In this document: piece by piece, positions 45,976 to 54,961 of the stretch
Layout of the letters: each line of letters starts with the position of its first letter
How positions within the stretch are numbered: position 1 is the stretch's first letter
Assembly: GCA_963734725.1 (NCBI GenBank)
Contig: CAVTIX010000008.1
Location: 418,746-482,745, forward strand
Length of the DNA stretch: 64,000 bases
Direction: 5' to 3'
Origin: DASXKD01 sp963734725
Lineage (GTDB): Bacteria; Actinomycetota; Actinomycetes; Streptosporangiales; Streptosporangiaceae
Notes under the pieces: generated by a model
What the model saw: only the letters and a program-made list of their open reading frames with translations
What the model was told of the DNA's origin: nothing
Database searches by the model: none
Made by a program: the position numbers and the translations under genes

Positions 45976-46461
45976 ATGACCGCATCCCAGTCCGGCGCGG
46001 TGCGGCCGGTCCCCGAGCACCTGCACACGGTCACCCCCCGGCTGGTGGTGGCCGATGGCGCGGCCGCGATCGCCTTCTACGCTCAAGCGTTCGGCGCCCA
46101 GGAGGTAGGTGAGCGGTTCACGGGGCCCGGCGGCGAGCTGATCCATGCCGAGATCCGGGTCGGAGACTCCGTGGTAATGATCACCGAGGATGCCGTGGAC
46201 GGGCCGGTCCGCTCTCCGGGGCGGCTGGATGGGATGGTCACCTGTGTGATGGCGCTGTATTGGGAGGACGTGGATGCGGCGTGGCAGCGCGCGATGGCCG
46301 CCGGGGCAGAAGTGATCTACCCACTGGAGGATCAGTTCTACGGCGAGCGCGGCGGCCGACTGCGTGACCCCTTTGGACAGCAGTGGATGATGAGCCAGCA
46401 CATCGAGGACGTGCCGGCCGAGGAGATGGCCCAGCGGGCCGCAGCCTTCTTCGGCCAGTAA
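45976..46461 (+). CDS. VOC/PhnB-like glyoxalase-fold protein
   Basis: 161 residues from ATG at 45976, preceded by a strong GGAGGAGG 5 bases upstream. The pattern TPRLVVADGAAAIAFYAQAF with GAQEVGERF, IHAEIRVGDSVVMITEDA, and DQFYGERGGRLRDPFGQQWM followed by SQHIEDV fits the PhnB/YdhG-like group within the VOC superfamily. Active-site acidic residues in G-E-R and the final G-x-x-W-M-M are typical. No membrane segment. Substrate unknown. Confidence 0.9.
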   Translation: MTASQSGAVRPVPEHLHTVTPRLVVADGAAAIAFYAQAFGAQEVGERFTGPGGELIHAEIRVGDSVVMITEDAVDGPVRSPGRLDGMVTCVMALYWEDVDAAWQRAMAAGAEVIYPLEDQFYGERGGRLRDPFGQQWMMSQHIEDVPAEEMAQRAAAFFGQ

Positions 46462-46895
46462 CGGCCAGAGGCGATCCGGCCACGCCTGGACGATGACCAC
46501 CAGCCGTACTGGACTGATGCCGCTGACGAGCGCGAATACCCGCCGATCTGGTCGGCCACCGGTCTAGTCAGCATGATCGGGTAGATGGCGCAGAACTGTC
46601 TGATATGTCGGGTGAAGTTCCAGGGATCCGGGTCGTGGTGTCAACGGCAGGCCGCAGCCTCGCGTGGTCGTGAGGGCTTTGGCGCGCGGGCGGGGAATGT
46701 GCGCAGATCCTTCCAGCGATTCCGTAGGACCTCTGGTCGACGACCGTCTGGCCGGGCGAACCATCAGTTTCTGGACTTGAATGCTAAGCGGCTATCCCGA
46801 ATTTCTGCGCGTAACTGGCTGCGCGCTGCTGGGTCAGGTGTCGCCGTGGGTGGCTGTGAACGCACAACGGGTGTGGAGATGGATATGTGGACCTA
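46462..46895. other. intergenic, no gene seen
   Basis: About 430 bases between a plus-strand gene and the end of the histidine kinase gene. Open frames lack motifs; no repeat or RNA recognised. Confidence 0.45.
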
Positions 46896-48158
46896 TTATC
46901 CCGCTGTCGCGTTGCCCTGGTCGGCAGCGGGGGGGATGCGGTGGTCTGGCTGCCAGATCTGGGGCGCGAGGGTCTGCGGTTGGTGGGCGGCGGGCCTGTG
47001 CCCGTTCGCTGTGGCGGGCAGCGTGATCTGCACGTCGAGTCCGCCGTCTGGCCTGGCGTGGGCCTGGGCGTGGCCGCCGTGTGCGTTGGCCACGGATGCG
47101 ACGATGGACAGGCCGAGGCCGGTGCCTGGCTGGTTGCCGGTCCGGCCGGAGAGGCGGCGGAACGGCTCGAACAGCCCGGGTACCTGGTCCGGGGGGATGT
47201 GCTCGCCGCCGTTGGAGACGGTGATTTCGGCGATGCCTGTTCCGGTCTTGGTGCTGGCCAGCACCCAGCCGCCGGTCACGTTGTGCTTGACGGCGTTGTC
47301 GATGAGGTTGCTGACCAGCCGTTCGAGCAGGACCCGGTCCCCGGTGACTTGCGCGTCCTGCAGCGTGGTGCTGATCTGGATCTGGCGGGCCTTGGCGGCC
47401 GGGCCGATCAGGTCGATGGCGTCTTCGACCGCGGTGGGCAGGTTGACGAGCTCGGCGGGGCCTGGTCCGCGGTCGGAGCGGGCCAGGGTGAGCAGCGCCT
47501 CGATCAGTTCCGCGGACTTGTCCACGGCGGCGCCGATCGCGGCCAGCGCCGGCTCCAGCTGCGCGGTGGAGGCGGCTGGCTTGGCCGTGGTGACGTCGAT
47601 CAGGGTGCGCATCTCGGTCAGCGGGGTGCGCAGTTCGTGGGAGGCGTTGGCTACGAACCGGCGCTGGCTGGCGAACGCCGCCTCCAGCCGGGCGAGCATC
47701 GCGTCGAAGGTGTCGGCCAGTTCCTTAAGCTCATCGGGCGGCCCGGCTAGTGCCAGCCGCTGGCCCAGGTTCTCCTGGGAGGCGGCCTGGGCCGCCGTGG
47801 TGACGGCGGTCAGCGGCCGCAGGACGCGGCGGCTGACCGCCCAGCCGAGCCCGGCTGCCAGCAAGGTGCCCAGGCCCAGCCCGGCCAGTGTGAACTCCAG
47901 GAAGGCGCGGCGGCGGTTGGCGGCGATCATGTTGATGATCTGCGGGTTGTTCGCGTCGTAGAAGTACGTCACGTTGCCTGGGCGCGAGGCGACCTCGGCC
48001 GACGGGCCGGGAGGAATCACCCTGACGTAGCCGACCTGGGTGTAGGCGGCGCCGATCAAGATGGCGCCAGGCACCAGGAACAGCCCCGCGCAGGCGATCA
48101 TTATTCGCGCCCGGATGCTGCCGCGCCACGGCCTGAGCGCGGCTGGCGTGATCCTCAT
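46896..48158 (-). CDS. OmpR-associated sensor histidine kinase
   Basis: 420 residues. Two membrane helices at about 20-40 (MIACAGLFLVPGAILIGAAY) and 88-108 (EFTLAGLGLGTLLAAGLGWA) enclose a short extracellular loop of about 45 residues. HAMP follows (109-160), then HisKA with H174 in FVANASHELRTPLTEM, and the ATPase domain with N-box LVSNLIDNAVKHN (284-292) and G-box QPGTGLGLSIV. Its start overlaps the regulator stop by 4 bases, so the pair is co-translated. Signal unknown. The last 40 residues are a His/Pro/Gln-rich tail. Confidence 0.95.
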   Translation of the reverse strand: MRITPAALRPWRGSIRARIMIACAGLFLVPGAILIGAAYTQVGYVRVIPPGPSAEVASRPGNVTYFYDANNPQIINMIAANRRRAFLEFTLAGLGLGTLLAAGLGWAVSRRVLRPLTAVTTAAQAASQENLGQRLALAGPPDELKELADTFDAMLARLEAAFASQRRFVANASHELRTPLTEMRTLIDVTTAKPAASTAQLEPALAAIGAAVDKSAELIEALLTLARSDRGPGPAELVNLPTAVEDAIDLIGPAAKARQIQISTTLQDAQVTGDRVLLERLVSNLIDNAVKHNVTGGWVLASTKTGTGIAEITVSNGGEHIPPDQVPGLFEPFRRLSGRTGNQPGTGLGLSIVASVANAHGGHAQAHARPDGGLDVQITLPATANGHRPAAHQPQTLAPQIWQPDHRIPPAADQGNATAG

Positions 48159-48808
48159 GGCAGCCGGTACCCGCCGCCGATGACCGTCTCGATCAGCGGC
48201 GGCCCGCCGAGCTTGCGCCGCAGCCGCATCACGGTCACCGCGACGGCGTTGGTGAACGGGTCGGCGTATTCGTCCCAGACCTGTTCCAGCAGTTGCTCGG
48301 CGCTGATCACCGCGCCGTCGGCGGACATCAGCACCTCCAGCACGCCGAGTTCCTTGCGGTTCAGCGGCACCAGCCGCCCGTTCCTGGTGGCCTGCCGCCG
48401 GGGCCGGTCCAGGGCCAGCTCACCGCGGCGCAGCACCGGCGGCGCCGACGGCGCCCGGCGGCTGAGTGCAGCGACCCGCGCGACCAGCTCGGGGAAGTGG
48501 AACGGCTTGGCCAAGTAGTCATCCGCGCCGAGATTCAGCCCGTCGACCCGGTCGCCGGGCTCGCCGGCCGCGGTCAGCATCAAGATCCGGGCACTGCCCG
48601 GGCGGCCGGCCAGCCGCGCGCAGACATCGTCGCCGTGCACCACCGGCAGATCGCGGTCGAGCACGATGACGTCATATGACCACAGCGCGGCCTTGTCCAG
48701 CCCGGCCGCGCCGTCGCCGGCCACATCTACGGCGATTCCCCGGTCGCGCAGGCCCTCGGCGACGGCCCGGGCCACCACCTCGTTGTCCTCCACGACCAGC
48801 ACGCGCAC
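48155..48808 (-). CDS. OmpR/PhoB-family response regulator
   Basis: 217 residues from GTG at 48808 (VRVLVVEDNEVVARAV). Receiver domain with phosphoacceptor D51 in VIVLDRDLP, T in LMLTAAG and K in YLAKPF. The winged helix (about 125-217) shows RKELGVLEVLMSADGAVISA and AVAVTVMRLRRKLG, and ends IETVIGGGYRLP. Pairs with the overlapping histidine kinase gene. Two tandem hexamer sites lie in the divergent region upstream, one facing this gene, so autoregulation is likely. Confidence 0.95.
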   Translation of the reverse strand: MRVLVVEDNEVVARAVAEGLRDRGIAVDVAGDGAAGLDKAALWSYDVIVLDRDLPVVHGDDVCARLAGRPGSARILMLTAAGEPGDRVDGLNLGADDYLAKPFHFPELVARVAALSRRAPSAPPVLRRGELALDRPRRQATRNGRLVPLNRKELGVLEVLMSADGAVISAEQLLEQVWDEYADPFTNAVAVTVMRLRRKLGGPPLIETVIGGGYRLP

Positions 48809-48832
48809 GCTTCCATCATGCCCGGCCGCGCA

Positions 48833-48897
48833 TAACACCCCGATAACACGGCCCGCTGCTGGCGCGGGGCGGCCGCCCGGGTGTTAAGGCAGTGTTA
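48833..48897. promoter_or_regulatory. two divergent pairs of GTGTTA direct repeats, likely response-regulator boxes
   Basis: Plus strand: GTGTTA at 48881-48886 and 48892-48897. Minus strand: GTGTTA (TAACAC on plus) at 48844-48849 and 48833-48838. Both pairs have exactly 11-bp period, the spacing of OmpR/PhoB dimers bound head to tail on one DNA face. The left pair sits 25-41 bases before the regulator gene; the right pair faces the ABC operon at 49182. Confidence 0.65.
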
Positions 48898-49181
48898 TCG
48901 GCCGGCCGTTACCGTCTGGCTCCATGACGGCGAGTCTGCTGGAACCGCGGCGCGTGCCGGAAATCTGCGGCCAAGGGTGCCGTGGGGGTCCGTGCGCTGC
49001 GCGGCTGGCCCGGTTCGGCCGGCCTGTCCGGCTGAGCGGGCACGGTGCTGTCCGGCCGGGTGCCCGCGGGGCAGTTCACTGCCGTGTCACTAAGTCAGGC
49101 TTGATCCTGCCCGTGCCTGGCGGTCGCGGCGGCAGGCCTGGCGGTCGCCTGGTATGCGATCCGTATCCGGAGGAGGACCTC
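48898..49181. other. long leader of the ABC operon
   Basis: About 280 bases between the right GTGTTA pair and the ATPase start. A TACCGT near 48910 may be a -10. An ATG at 48924 is in frame with the ATPase, but the extra codons read as low-complexity and the downstream ATG has the better Shine-Dalgarno sequence. Confidence 0.35.
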
Positions 49182-49927
49182 ATGAACGTCGAGATCAGCG
49201 GGGTGACCCGGCGGTTCGGCCGGAACCTTGCCGTGGCCGGGGTGGACGTGGAGACCGGCCCGGGGGTGTTCGGGCTGCTGGGCCCGAACGGCGCGGGCAA
49301 GACCACGCTGCTGCGGATGATGGCCACCGTGCTCACCCCGTCCGCCGGGACGCTGCGGCTGCTCGGCCGCGACCCGGGCAGCTACGGGCCGCGGCGGGAC
49401 ATCCGGCGCCGGCTCGGGTACCTGCCGCAGAACCTCGGCTACTACCCGGGGTTCACCGTGGTGGAGTTCGTCGAGTACTTCGCGCTGCTCAAGGAGATGC
49501 CGCCGGCCCGGTCCCCGCCGCCGTGGCGGCTGCGGTCGAGCGGGTGGATCTCGGCGGCAAGGCCAGGGCGAAGCTGCGCACCCTGTCCGGCGGGATGCTG
49601 CGCCGGGTCGGGATCGCCCAGGCGATCGTCAACGAGCCCGGCCTGCTGCTGCTCGACGAGCCGACCGCCGGGCTGGACCCCGAGCAGCGGGTCGCGTTCC
49701 GCGACCTGCTGCGCGACCTTGGCCAGCGGGCCACCGTGGTGGTCTCCACCCACCTGGTCGAGGACGTCGCCGCCGCGTGCACCGAGGTCGCGCTGATGGA
49801 CGCCGGGAAGATCGTCTTCCACGGCACCCCGGCGGAGCTGACCGCCCGCGGCGAGGGCGCCGCCGCGGCAGGCGACGCCCCCCTGGAACGCGGCTACAGC
49901 GCCGTCCTGGCGGAGTCACGGTCATGA
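49182..49927 (+). CDS. ABC transporter ATP-binding protein, one frameshift
   Basis: About 248 residues with one frame change near 49515. ATG 49182 follows GGAGGAGGA. First frame: Walker A LLGPNGAGKTTLLRMMATVL and Q-loop GYLPQNLGYYPGFTVVEF. Second frame: signature TLSGGMLRRVGIAQAI, Walker B LLLLDEPTAGLDP and the switch histidine in VVVSTHLVED. Restoring one G at CGGTCCCC repairs it, so an indel is likely. The stop overlaps the permease start (ATGA). With the two membrane genes it forms an exporter likely under the divergent two-component system. Confidence 0.88.
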
Positions 49928-51465
49928 CCGCCGCCGGCATCTCGCTCAGGCCCGGACGGGCCACGGCCCGGCGCATGGCCTGCCTGGCGGCCGCGGGGCG
50001 GTTGCTACGGCTGGAGTTCAAGCGCAACGCGGCGCCGTACGTGCTGCCGCTGCTCGCGGCGGTGTTCTTCTTCAACACGGTCCGCACCGCGGATGGGTTC
50101 CCGCCGGTCTGGACCCTGCGCGCGTCGGTGATCGGCGATCACATGCTGTTCGAGTTCAGCGCGTTCGCCGGCGGCCTGGCCGCCTGGGCGGGCTCGCGGG
50201 AACGCCGCCGCAAGACCCTCGACCTGGCCGCGACCACGCCCCGCGCGGCGTGGGCGCGGCTGAGCGTCACCCTGGCCGGGACGCTGTGCTGGCTGCTGCT
50301 GGCGTTCCTGGCCGGGATCGCAGTGCTGTACATCCAGACCGCGCTGCAGGCGAGCTGGGGCGGGCCGCCGCTGTGGCCGGTGTTCGTCGGCGCGGCCGGC
50401 GTGGTCGCGGTAACCATGATCGGGTTCACCTGCGGGGTTGTCTTCCCCGGGCGGTTGACCGCGCCGCTGGTCGCGATCGGCGTGCTCGTCCTTTACCAGA
50501 CCGGGCTCCGCCAGGCGCTGGGCGTCACGCCGTTGTCGGGCACGTATGCGCTACTGTCGCCGGCCAGCGCCCCGCCCTCGGTCGATACGGGCGTCTACTT
50601 CCACGTCGCACCGGATCTGTCGATCACGCAGGTCATGTTCTTGGGCGGGATCGCTGTTGCGTTGTTCGGCGTGCTCGGCCTGGCGCTGGAGTTGCGCCAG
50701 CTCGCGTCGGCCGGCGGCCTCAGGCCGCTGCGCGCCGCACTCGCCCGTCGTGACGGCTGGCTTCTTCGCGCGGTCGCGGCCATCCTGGTCGTATGCGGCG
50801 TCGCCGCGTCCGGAACCGCGTTCGCGCTGGCCGGGACCGCGAAGCCGGACGCGGTCGGCGGGTGGCAGATCCCGGCGCTGCACTCGGCGGCCAGCGATCA
50901 GCCGGTACCTGCCACCCAGGACTGCACGTCCTCATCCGGGTTCGGTGTGTGCGTCCACCCAGCGTTCAGCTTCTACCTGCACGACGTGGCCGCGGCGCTC
51001 GGCCCGGTGGCCGCCGAGATCGCGGGCCTGCCCGGCGCGCCGGCCCGCGCCGAGGAAGTGGCCAGCGAAAACGGCGGGAAGGCCGTAATGAGCGGCATCT
51101 CAGGCAACCCGCCGGTGTTCGAGTTCACCGCCGAGCATGTGGGACACATGTTCGGCCAGTTCTACGGCATCCAGGTGGGGTGGGGCGAGGGGTTCCAGCA
51201 GGGGCTGCTCGACGCGTTCCTCACCGGGACCGCGCCGTCGCAGCAAGCGGGTCCCGCCGTGCTTAACGCGGCGCAGCAGGCGGTGGAGGACGCGCTGCTG
51301 ACCGCAGCCAGCTCACAGCCGCCTAGTCCCAGCGTGACGCCGGCCGGCGTCTCCGCCGCCGCGCAACGGTTCGCCGCGCTGCCCGCCAGCGCGCGGCACG
51401 CCTGGCTCGCGGCGCACTTGGCCGCCCTGCGGGCCGGCACGATCACCCTGGCGCAGATCCCGTGA
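49924..51465 (+). CDS. ABC-2-like permease with large C-terminal external domain
   Basis: 513 residues from ATG at 49924 overlapping the ATPase stop. Six membrane helices in residues 30-270: APYVLPLLAAVFFFNTV, FAGGLAAWAG, LSVTLAGTLCWLLLAFLAGI, LWPVFVGAAGVVAVTMIGFT, LVAIGVLVLYQTGL and LGGIAVALFGVLGLAL; one more (AVAAILVVCGVAASGTAFAL) near 285. The remaining 200 residues form a soluble domain with two cysteines (QDCTSSSGFGVCVHP). Not a standard ABC-2 family I can name, but the operon position is clear. Translationally coupled to the next gene by ATGA overlap at 51462. Confidence 0.8.
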   Translation: MTAAGISLRPGRATARRMACLAAAGRLLRLEFKRNAAPYVLPLLAAVFFFNTVRTADGFPPVWTLRASVIGDHMLFEFSAFAGGLAAWAGSRERRRKTLDLAATTPRAAWARLSVTLAGTLCWLLLAFLAGIAVLYIQTALQASWGGPPLWPVFVGAAGVVAVTMIGFTCGVVFPGRLTAPLVAIGVLVLYQTGLRQALGVTPLSGTYALLSPASAPPSVDTGVYFHVAPDLSITQVMFLGGIAVALFGVLGLALELRQLASAGGLRPLRAALARRDGWLLRAVAAILVVCGVAASGTAFALAGTAKPDAVGGWQIPALHSAASDQPVPATQDCTSSSGFGVCVHPAFSFYLHDVAAALGPVAAEIAGLPGAPARAEEVASENGGKAVMSGISGNPPVFEFTAEHVGHMFGQFYGIQVGWGEGFQQGLLDAFLTGTAPSQQAGPAVLNAAQQAVEDALLTAASSQPPSPSVTPAGVSAAAQRFAALPASARHAWLAAHLAALRAGTITLAQIP

Positions 51466-52127
51466 CCGCCGCCGAGGTAGTGAAGCCGCCGGCCGCCCCG
51501 GCCGGGACGACGCGCCGGATCCCCGCGGGCATCCGGCTGACCTGGCTTCACCTGCGCTCCCGCCACGTCCCGACCGGGGTCCTCGCGCTCGCCGTGTGCA
51601 GCGGCGTGCTGCGCGCGGAGCTGTACTGGCACTGGGCGTTCAACTCCGGCCCCTACGCGCAGCAAGTCCCGATGATCATCGAGGCGGGCGCGGCGACGGT
51701 GATCGCGGTGACCGCGCACGGCCCGTTCGGCGAGACGGAACGCGCCACCGGCCGCCGGCTGCCATACCTGCGCCTGTTCGCCGCCGCCGGGCTGTGCGGG
51801 CTGGCGATCGCGCTGCTTCAGCTGGGCGCCGCCGGCGAGAGCCTCAACGAGGGCGTTCTGGTGCTCGCCAGGAACGTCATCGGGATCACCGGCATCGGGC
51901 TGCTGTGCTCGCTGGTCACCGGCGGCCTGCTCGCCTGGACGCTGCCGCTGGGATACCTGGCGTTCTGCCAGTACGCCCTGCTCGAAGGCTGGACCGCCCC
52001 GTGGACCTGGCCGGTCCGCCCGCCCGCCGACCGCGGCGCCTGGATCTGCGCCTGCGCGGTCTTCACGGCCGGCCTGCTCCTGTTCACCATCCGCGGCCCC
52101 CGCACCCGCCTCAGCGACCCCAGTTAG
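51462..52127 (+). CDS. third ABC operon protein, multi-pass membrane subunit
   Basis: 221 residues, GTG or ATG-type start at 51462 overlapping the previous stop by 4 bases. About five membrane helices: VPTGVLALAVCSGVLRAELY, ATVIAVTAHG, LFAAAGLCGLAIALLQLG, IGITGIGLLCSLVTGGLLAW, GAWICACAVFTAGLLLFTI. It lacks any soluble domain. The co-translated trio of ATPase plus two membrane genes suggests a heteromeric export complex. Family not recognised. The tannase-like gene begins 65 bases downstream and may be read through. Confidence 0.75.
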   Translation: MTAAEVVKPPAAPAGTTRRIPAGIRLTWLHLRSRHVPTGVLALAVCSGVLRAELYWHWAFNSGPYAQQVPMIIEAGAATVIAVTAHGPFGETERATGRRLPYLRLFAAAGLCGLAIALLQLGAAGESLNEGVLVLARNVIGITGIGLLCSLVTGGLLAWTLPLGYLAFCQYALLEGWTAPWTWPVRPPADRGAWICACAVFTAGLLLFTIRGPRTRLSDPS

Positions 52128-52192
52128 GAAATCCGCTGCTGCGGGCGCACCTCTCCCGGCAAATGAAATCTTTCCCACACTGGAGGTACATG

Positions 52193-53992
52193 ATGAGAGA
52201 TCTCCTCAAGCCCCTGCTCGTAACGGCAGTGATCGTGCTGACCAGCGCCGGGATCGCCGGGGCTGGCGCGCCGCGGACGGCCACGGCGGCCACGGCGGCC
52301 AGTACAGCGCCCCGGTCGGCCGCCGCCGCGACCGTGGCGCCGGTCGTCGCCTGCGGTCAGCTCGCCAGTGACGGCTTCAGCAACGTTCCCGACGCGCTCA
52401 CGGTTGTCCTTTCCGCCACGCAGGCCTCCGGGTTCTGTCAGGTGGTTGGGTACATCGCGCCGCAGGAGCAGTTCCTGCTCACCCTCCCGGTCAGCGGATA
52501 CACCGACCGGTACCTGGAGCAGGGCTGCGGTGGTCTGTGCGGCATCGCCATCCCCCCAGCGGGGTCCGGGGGTACCGCGAGCTCCACGGAATCCGGGTCC
52601 GCGGCGTCGGCCGCGACCTGCGCCACGGTCAGTGCGCACGCGGCGGCCGCCGGCGGGATGGCGATGGCCTTCGACAACCAAGGGCACATCGGCGGCGGAA
52701 CCGACGGGGTGTGGGCCAAGGACGACCCGGCGCTGCGGGTCAGCTTCGGCTACGCATCCGAGCACGCCCTGGCCCAGGCGGCCAAGGCGATCATCACCGC
52801 CTACTACGGCAAGCCGCCGGCGTACTCCTATTACAACGGCTGCTCCGACGGAGGGCACGAGGCGCTCGTCGAGGCGCAGCGCTACCCACATGACTTCAAC
52901 GGCATCCTGGCCGGCGCGCCCGGCAATATCGAGGCCCAACTGCTTGGCGTCGTGCCGGCCTGGCTGGTCGCGGCCAACACCGGGACCGACGGCCGGGAAG
53001 TTCTCACCAGTGAGAAGCTCCCCGCGTTGCACGCCGCCGTCATCAAGGCCTGCGGCAACGCCCAGGGCCTGATCGAGGACCCGAGGAGCTGCGACTTCAA
53101 CCCGGCCACGATCCAGTGCCCAGCCGGAGCCGACAACTCCTCCTGCCTGACCCCGGCGCAGGTCACCGTCGTGCGGGAGTTCTATCTCGGACCGAACGAC
53201 GGTCACGGGCACTATCTCTACCCCGGCGGCGAGCCCTACGGCTCCGAGCTGGCCTGGGCTGGGGCGGCGGTCGATCCCGCCGCCGACAGCAACTGGCCCG
53301 AAGACACGCTCGCCTACCAGATCGGGATCACTTACCTGAAGTACATGGGCTACTGGCAGAACCCACCGGCTTCGTTCAAACTGTCCGACTTCCACTTCAC
53401 CGTGGCCCAGTACCACAAGCTGCTGCCGCTGGCCGGGATCTACGATGCGACCGACCCCGACCTGTCCGCGTTCCAGCAGGCTGGCGGCAAACTAATCATC
53501 TACCAGGGATGGGCGGATCAGGAGATTTCCCCGTTCGGCACCGTCGACTACTACAAGGCAGTCGTACGGCACGCCGGAGGATTCGCCGCCAGCCAGGCCT
53601 TCTCGCGGCTGTACATGATCCCCGACCAGAACCACTGCCTGAGCAACGGGAGTCCCCAGGTGAATCCCTCGGAAGCGATGAGCATGCTGCTCAGCAGCCT
53701 CCAGAAGTGGGCCGAACAGGGCGCCGCGCCCGGGTCGTTCTCGTTCCCGTTGCTCCACCCGACCGCAAAGCTGCCCGCGATCAACGTCCAGCCGCTCAAC
53801 CCGCTCAGCCCGCCGCCAGGCGGGGCACGCGGCCTCAACACCCAATACCACTGGGTCGGCCAGTTCCGGCCCGGCGCCGAACGATGGTGCAGCACCCAGC
53901 GGATGGACCTGGTGTGCGGCCACCGGCGGCCGCCGATCAGCTACACGGCCGACACGGCGAGAAAAGCAGGGATAGCTCCAAGCTCACAGTAA
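52193..53992 (+). CDS. tannase/feruloyl esterase family protein, full length
   Basis: 599 residues. ATG 52193 sits 6 bases after GGAGG (ATG 52190 possible). Signal peptide LLVTAVIVLTSAGIAGAGAP, so exported. The CS-D-HC catalytic signature is complete: Cys217-Ser218 in NGCSDGGHEAL, Asp442 in YQGWADQEISP, and His481-Cys482 in DQNHCLSNG, where the two cysteines form the disulphide bringing Ser and His together. A lid domain lies between about 230 and 420. Family members hydrolyse feruloyl or galloyl esters of plant polymers. Its truncated paralogue is at 43115. Located after the ABC operon. Confidence 0.92.
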   Translation: MRDLLKPLLVTAVIVLTSAGIAGAGAPRTATAATAASTAPRSAAAATVAPVVACGQLASDGFSNVPDALTVVLSATQASGFCQVVGYIAPQEQFLLTLPVSGYTDRYLEQGCGGLCGIAIPPAGSGGTASSTESGSAASAATCATVSAHAAAAGGMAMAFDNQGHIGGGTDGVWAKDDPALRVSFGYASEHALAQAAKAIITAYYGKPPAYSYYNGCSDGGHEALVEAQRYPHDFNGILAGAPGNIEAQLLGVVPAWLVAANTGTDGREVLTSEKLPALHAAVIKACGNAQGLIEDPRSCDFNPATIQCPAGADNSSCLTPAQVTVVREFYLGPNDGHGHYLYPGGEPYGSELAWAGAAVDPAADSNWPEDTLAYQIGITYLKYMGYWQNPPASFKLSDFHFTVAQYHKLLPLAGIYDATDPDLSAFQQAGGKLIIYQGWADQEISPFGTVDYYKAVVRHAGGFAASQAFSRLYMIPDQNHCLSNGSPQVNPSEAMSMLLSSLQKWAEQGAAPGSFSFPLLHPTAKLPAINVQPLNPLSPPPGGARGLNTQYHWVGQFRPGAERWCSTQRMDLVCGHRRPPISYTADTARKAGIAPSSQ

Positions 53993-54020
53993 CGGGAAGG
54001 TTTTTCACGTCCAAGATCGT

Positions 54021-54054
54021 GGACATTTACCTTCCCGATTCGGGAGTAATGTCC
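54021..54054. terminator. bipartite hairpin after the tannase gene
   Basis: Inner palindrome TCCCGATTCGGGA (perfect arms around a central T) is enclosed by outer arms GGACATT and AATGTCC with a few unpaired bases. It starts 28 bases after the stop codon. It may be a terminator, or a DNA-binding site of unknown role. Confidence 0.4.
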
Positions 54055-54961
54055 ATGATAATGAATCCGGGCCATGGCCAACGCCGCACAGCGGGGACTG
54101 CTGCTGCGTTATATCCCTAATGCCCAGCAAATGCGCCCAGGGATCAAGAGGTGATTGCCCAGCGATTACGACCTGATCGGAAGCTCGCCGCCGTCGGCCG
54201 GTGAAAGCACGGTCCGGTGGTCGCCCAGAAAGCTCGCTAGCAGGCTGCACAGATCACCTGGGACCGTGCCGTAACAGATAATCTGCGCGCGGCATCCGCC
54301 CCAGACGGGCAACCGGTAGATGAGCACCTATTAGGCGATCGGCGCGATTTGGAATCGCGTGTAGCACGAATCGCTGGCTACGTCCGGTTACGACCACGCA
54401 TGCAGGGCTACTCCCGTCCGGCGACTCGGCCGCCACACCTGGGCAGCAGGCATTGGCCCGGGCCTGGGCTCAGTCTTGGTCTCACCCCCGTCCAGAGCCG
54501 TGCACCGGCGGACGCGATCTGCCTGCCGGACCAGGTCAGGAACGTTGGCGGCCGGTGGTGGATGGTGGTGCGCGGCCCTCAAAAGCGTGTGAAGGCGCAA
54601 GTCTTCCGTGGGTTCAAATCCCACCGCTCTGACCTGCAAGAACACCAATCTTGGCAGCCGCTAGGGGGGCGCCAAGGCATCCCTTGTCTCATTTAGTTGT
54701 CTCAGTTATGAGTCGCGTGCTGCCCCCGCCGCCCGAATCAGCAGCGGCTGTTGTGCCTGGTCACGGACGCCTTGGACGGGCTTGAACAGAGAGGAGCACG
54801 CCGCTGAGGCGTGCGCCCTGCCGTTCACGGTTGGCCGGGACCGTCTGCGCCCGGCCGGAGACCGCGAGCTCCCGACGAATTAACGGGCGCGACCAATTAG
54901 CACCACCTCCACCGCTGTTGACCAGAATCGACGGAGGCGGTGCTGGCCACGGTCGCGCTGG
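54055..54961. other. long accessory gap with tRNA-like remnant
   Basis: About 900 bases without a supported protein gene. At about 54535-54640 (plus strand) a class-II tRNA-like pattern is seen: possible acceptor arms, a loop CTCAAAA (would be CAA anticodon, Leu), a variable arm GAAG/CTTC, and a perfect T-arm GTGGG-TTCAAAT-CCCAC. The anticodon stem does not pair, so it is a decayed tRNA or a chance likeness. The 25-bp element end at 54871 follows. Confidence 0.35.
54871..54895 (+). repeat. solitary copy of the small element's right end
   Basis: 25 bases identical to 26489-26513, covering the last codons, the TAA stop and 13 bases of the right inverted repeat of the 298-bp element. No left end or gene body is found upstream. 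After the match the sequence reads ATTAG where the first copy reads CTAG. Confidence 0.7.

Noticed and set aside
54535..54640. Functional selenocysteine tRNA
   Set aside because: A TCA triplet could be placed at the anticodon, but position 33 would be C and the acceptor and anticodon stems do not form properly; no selA or selB nearby.
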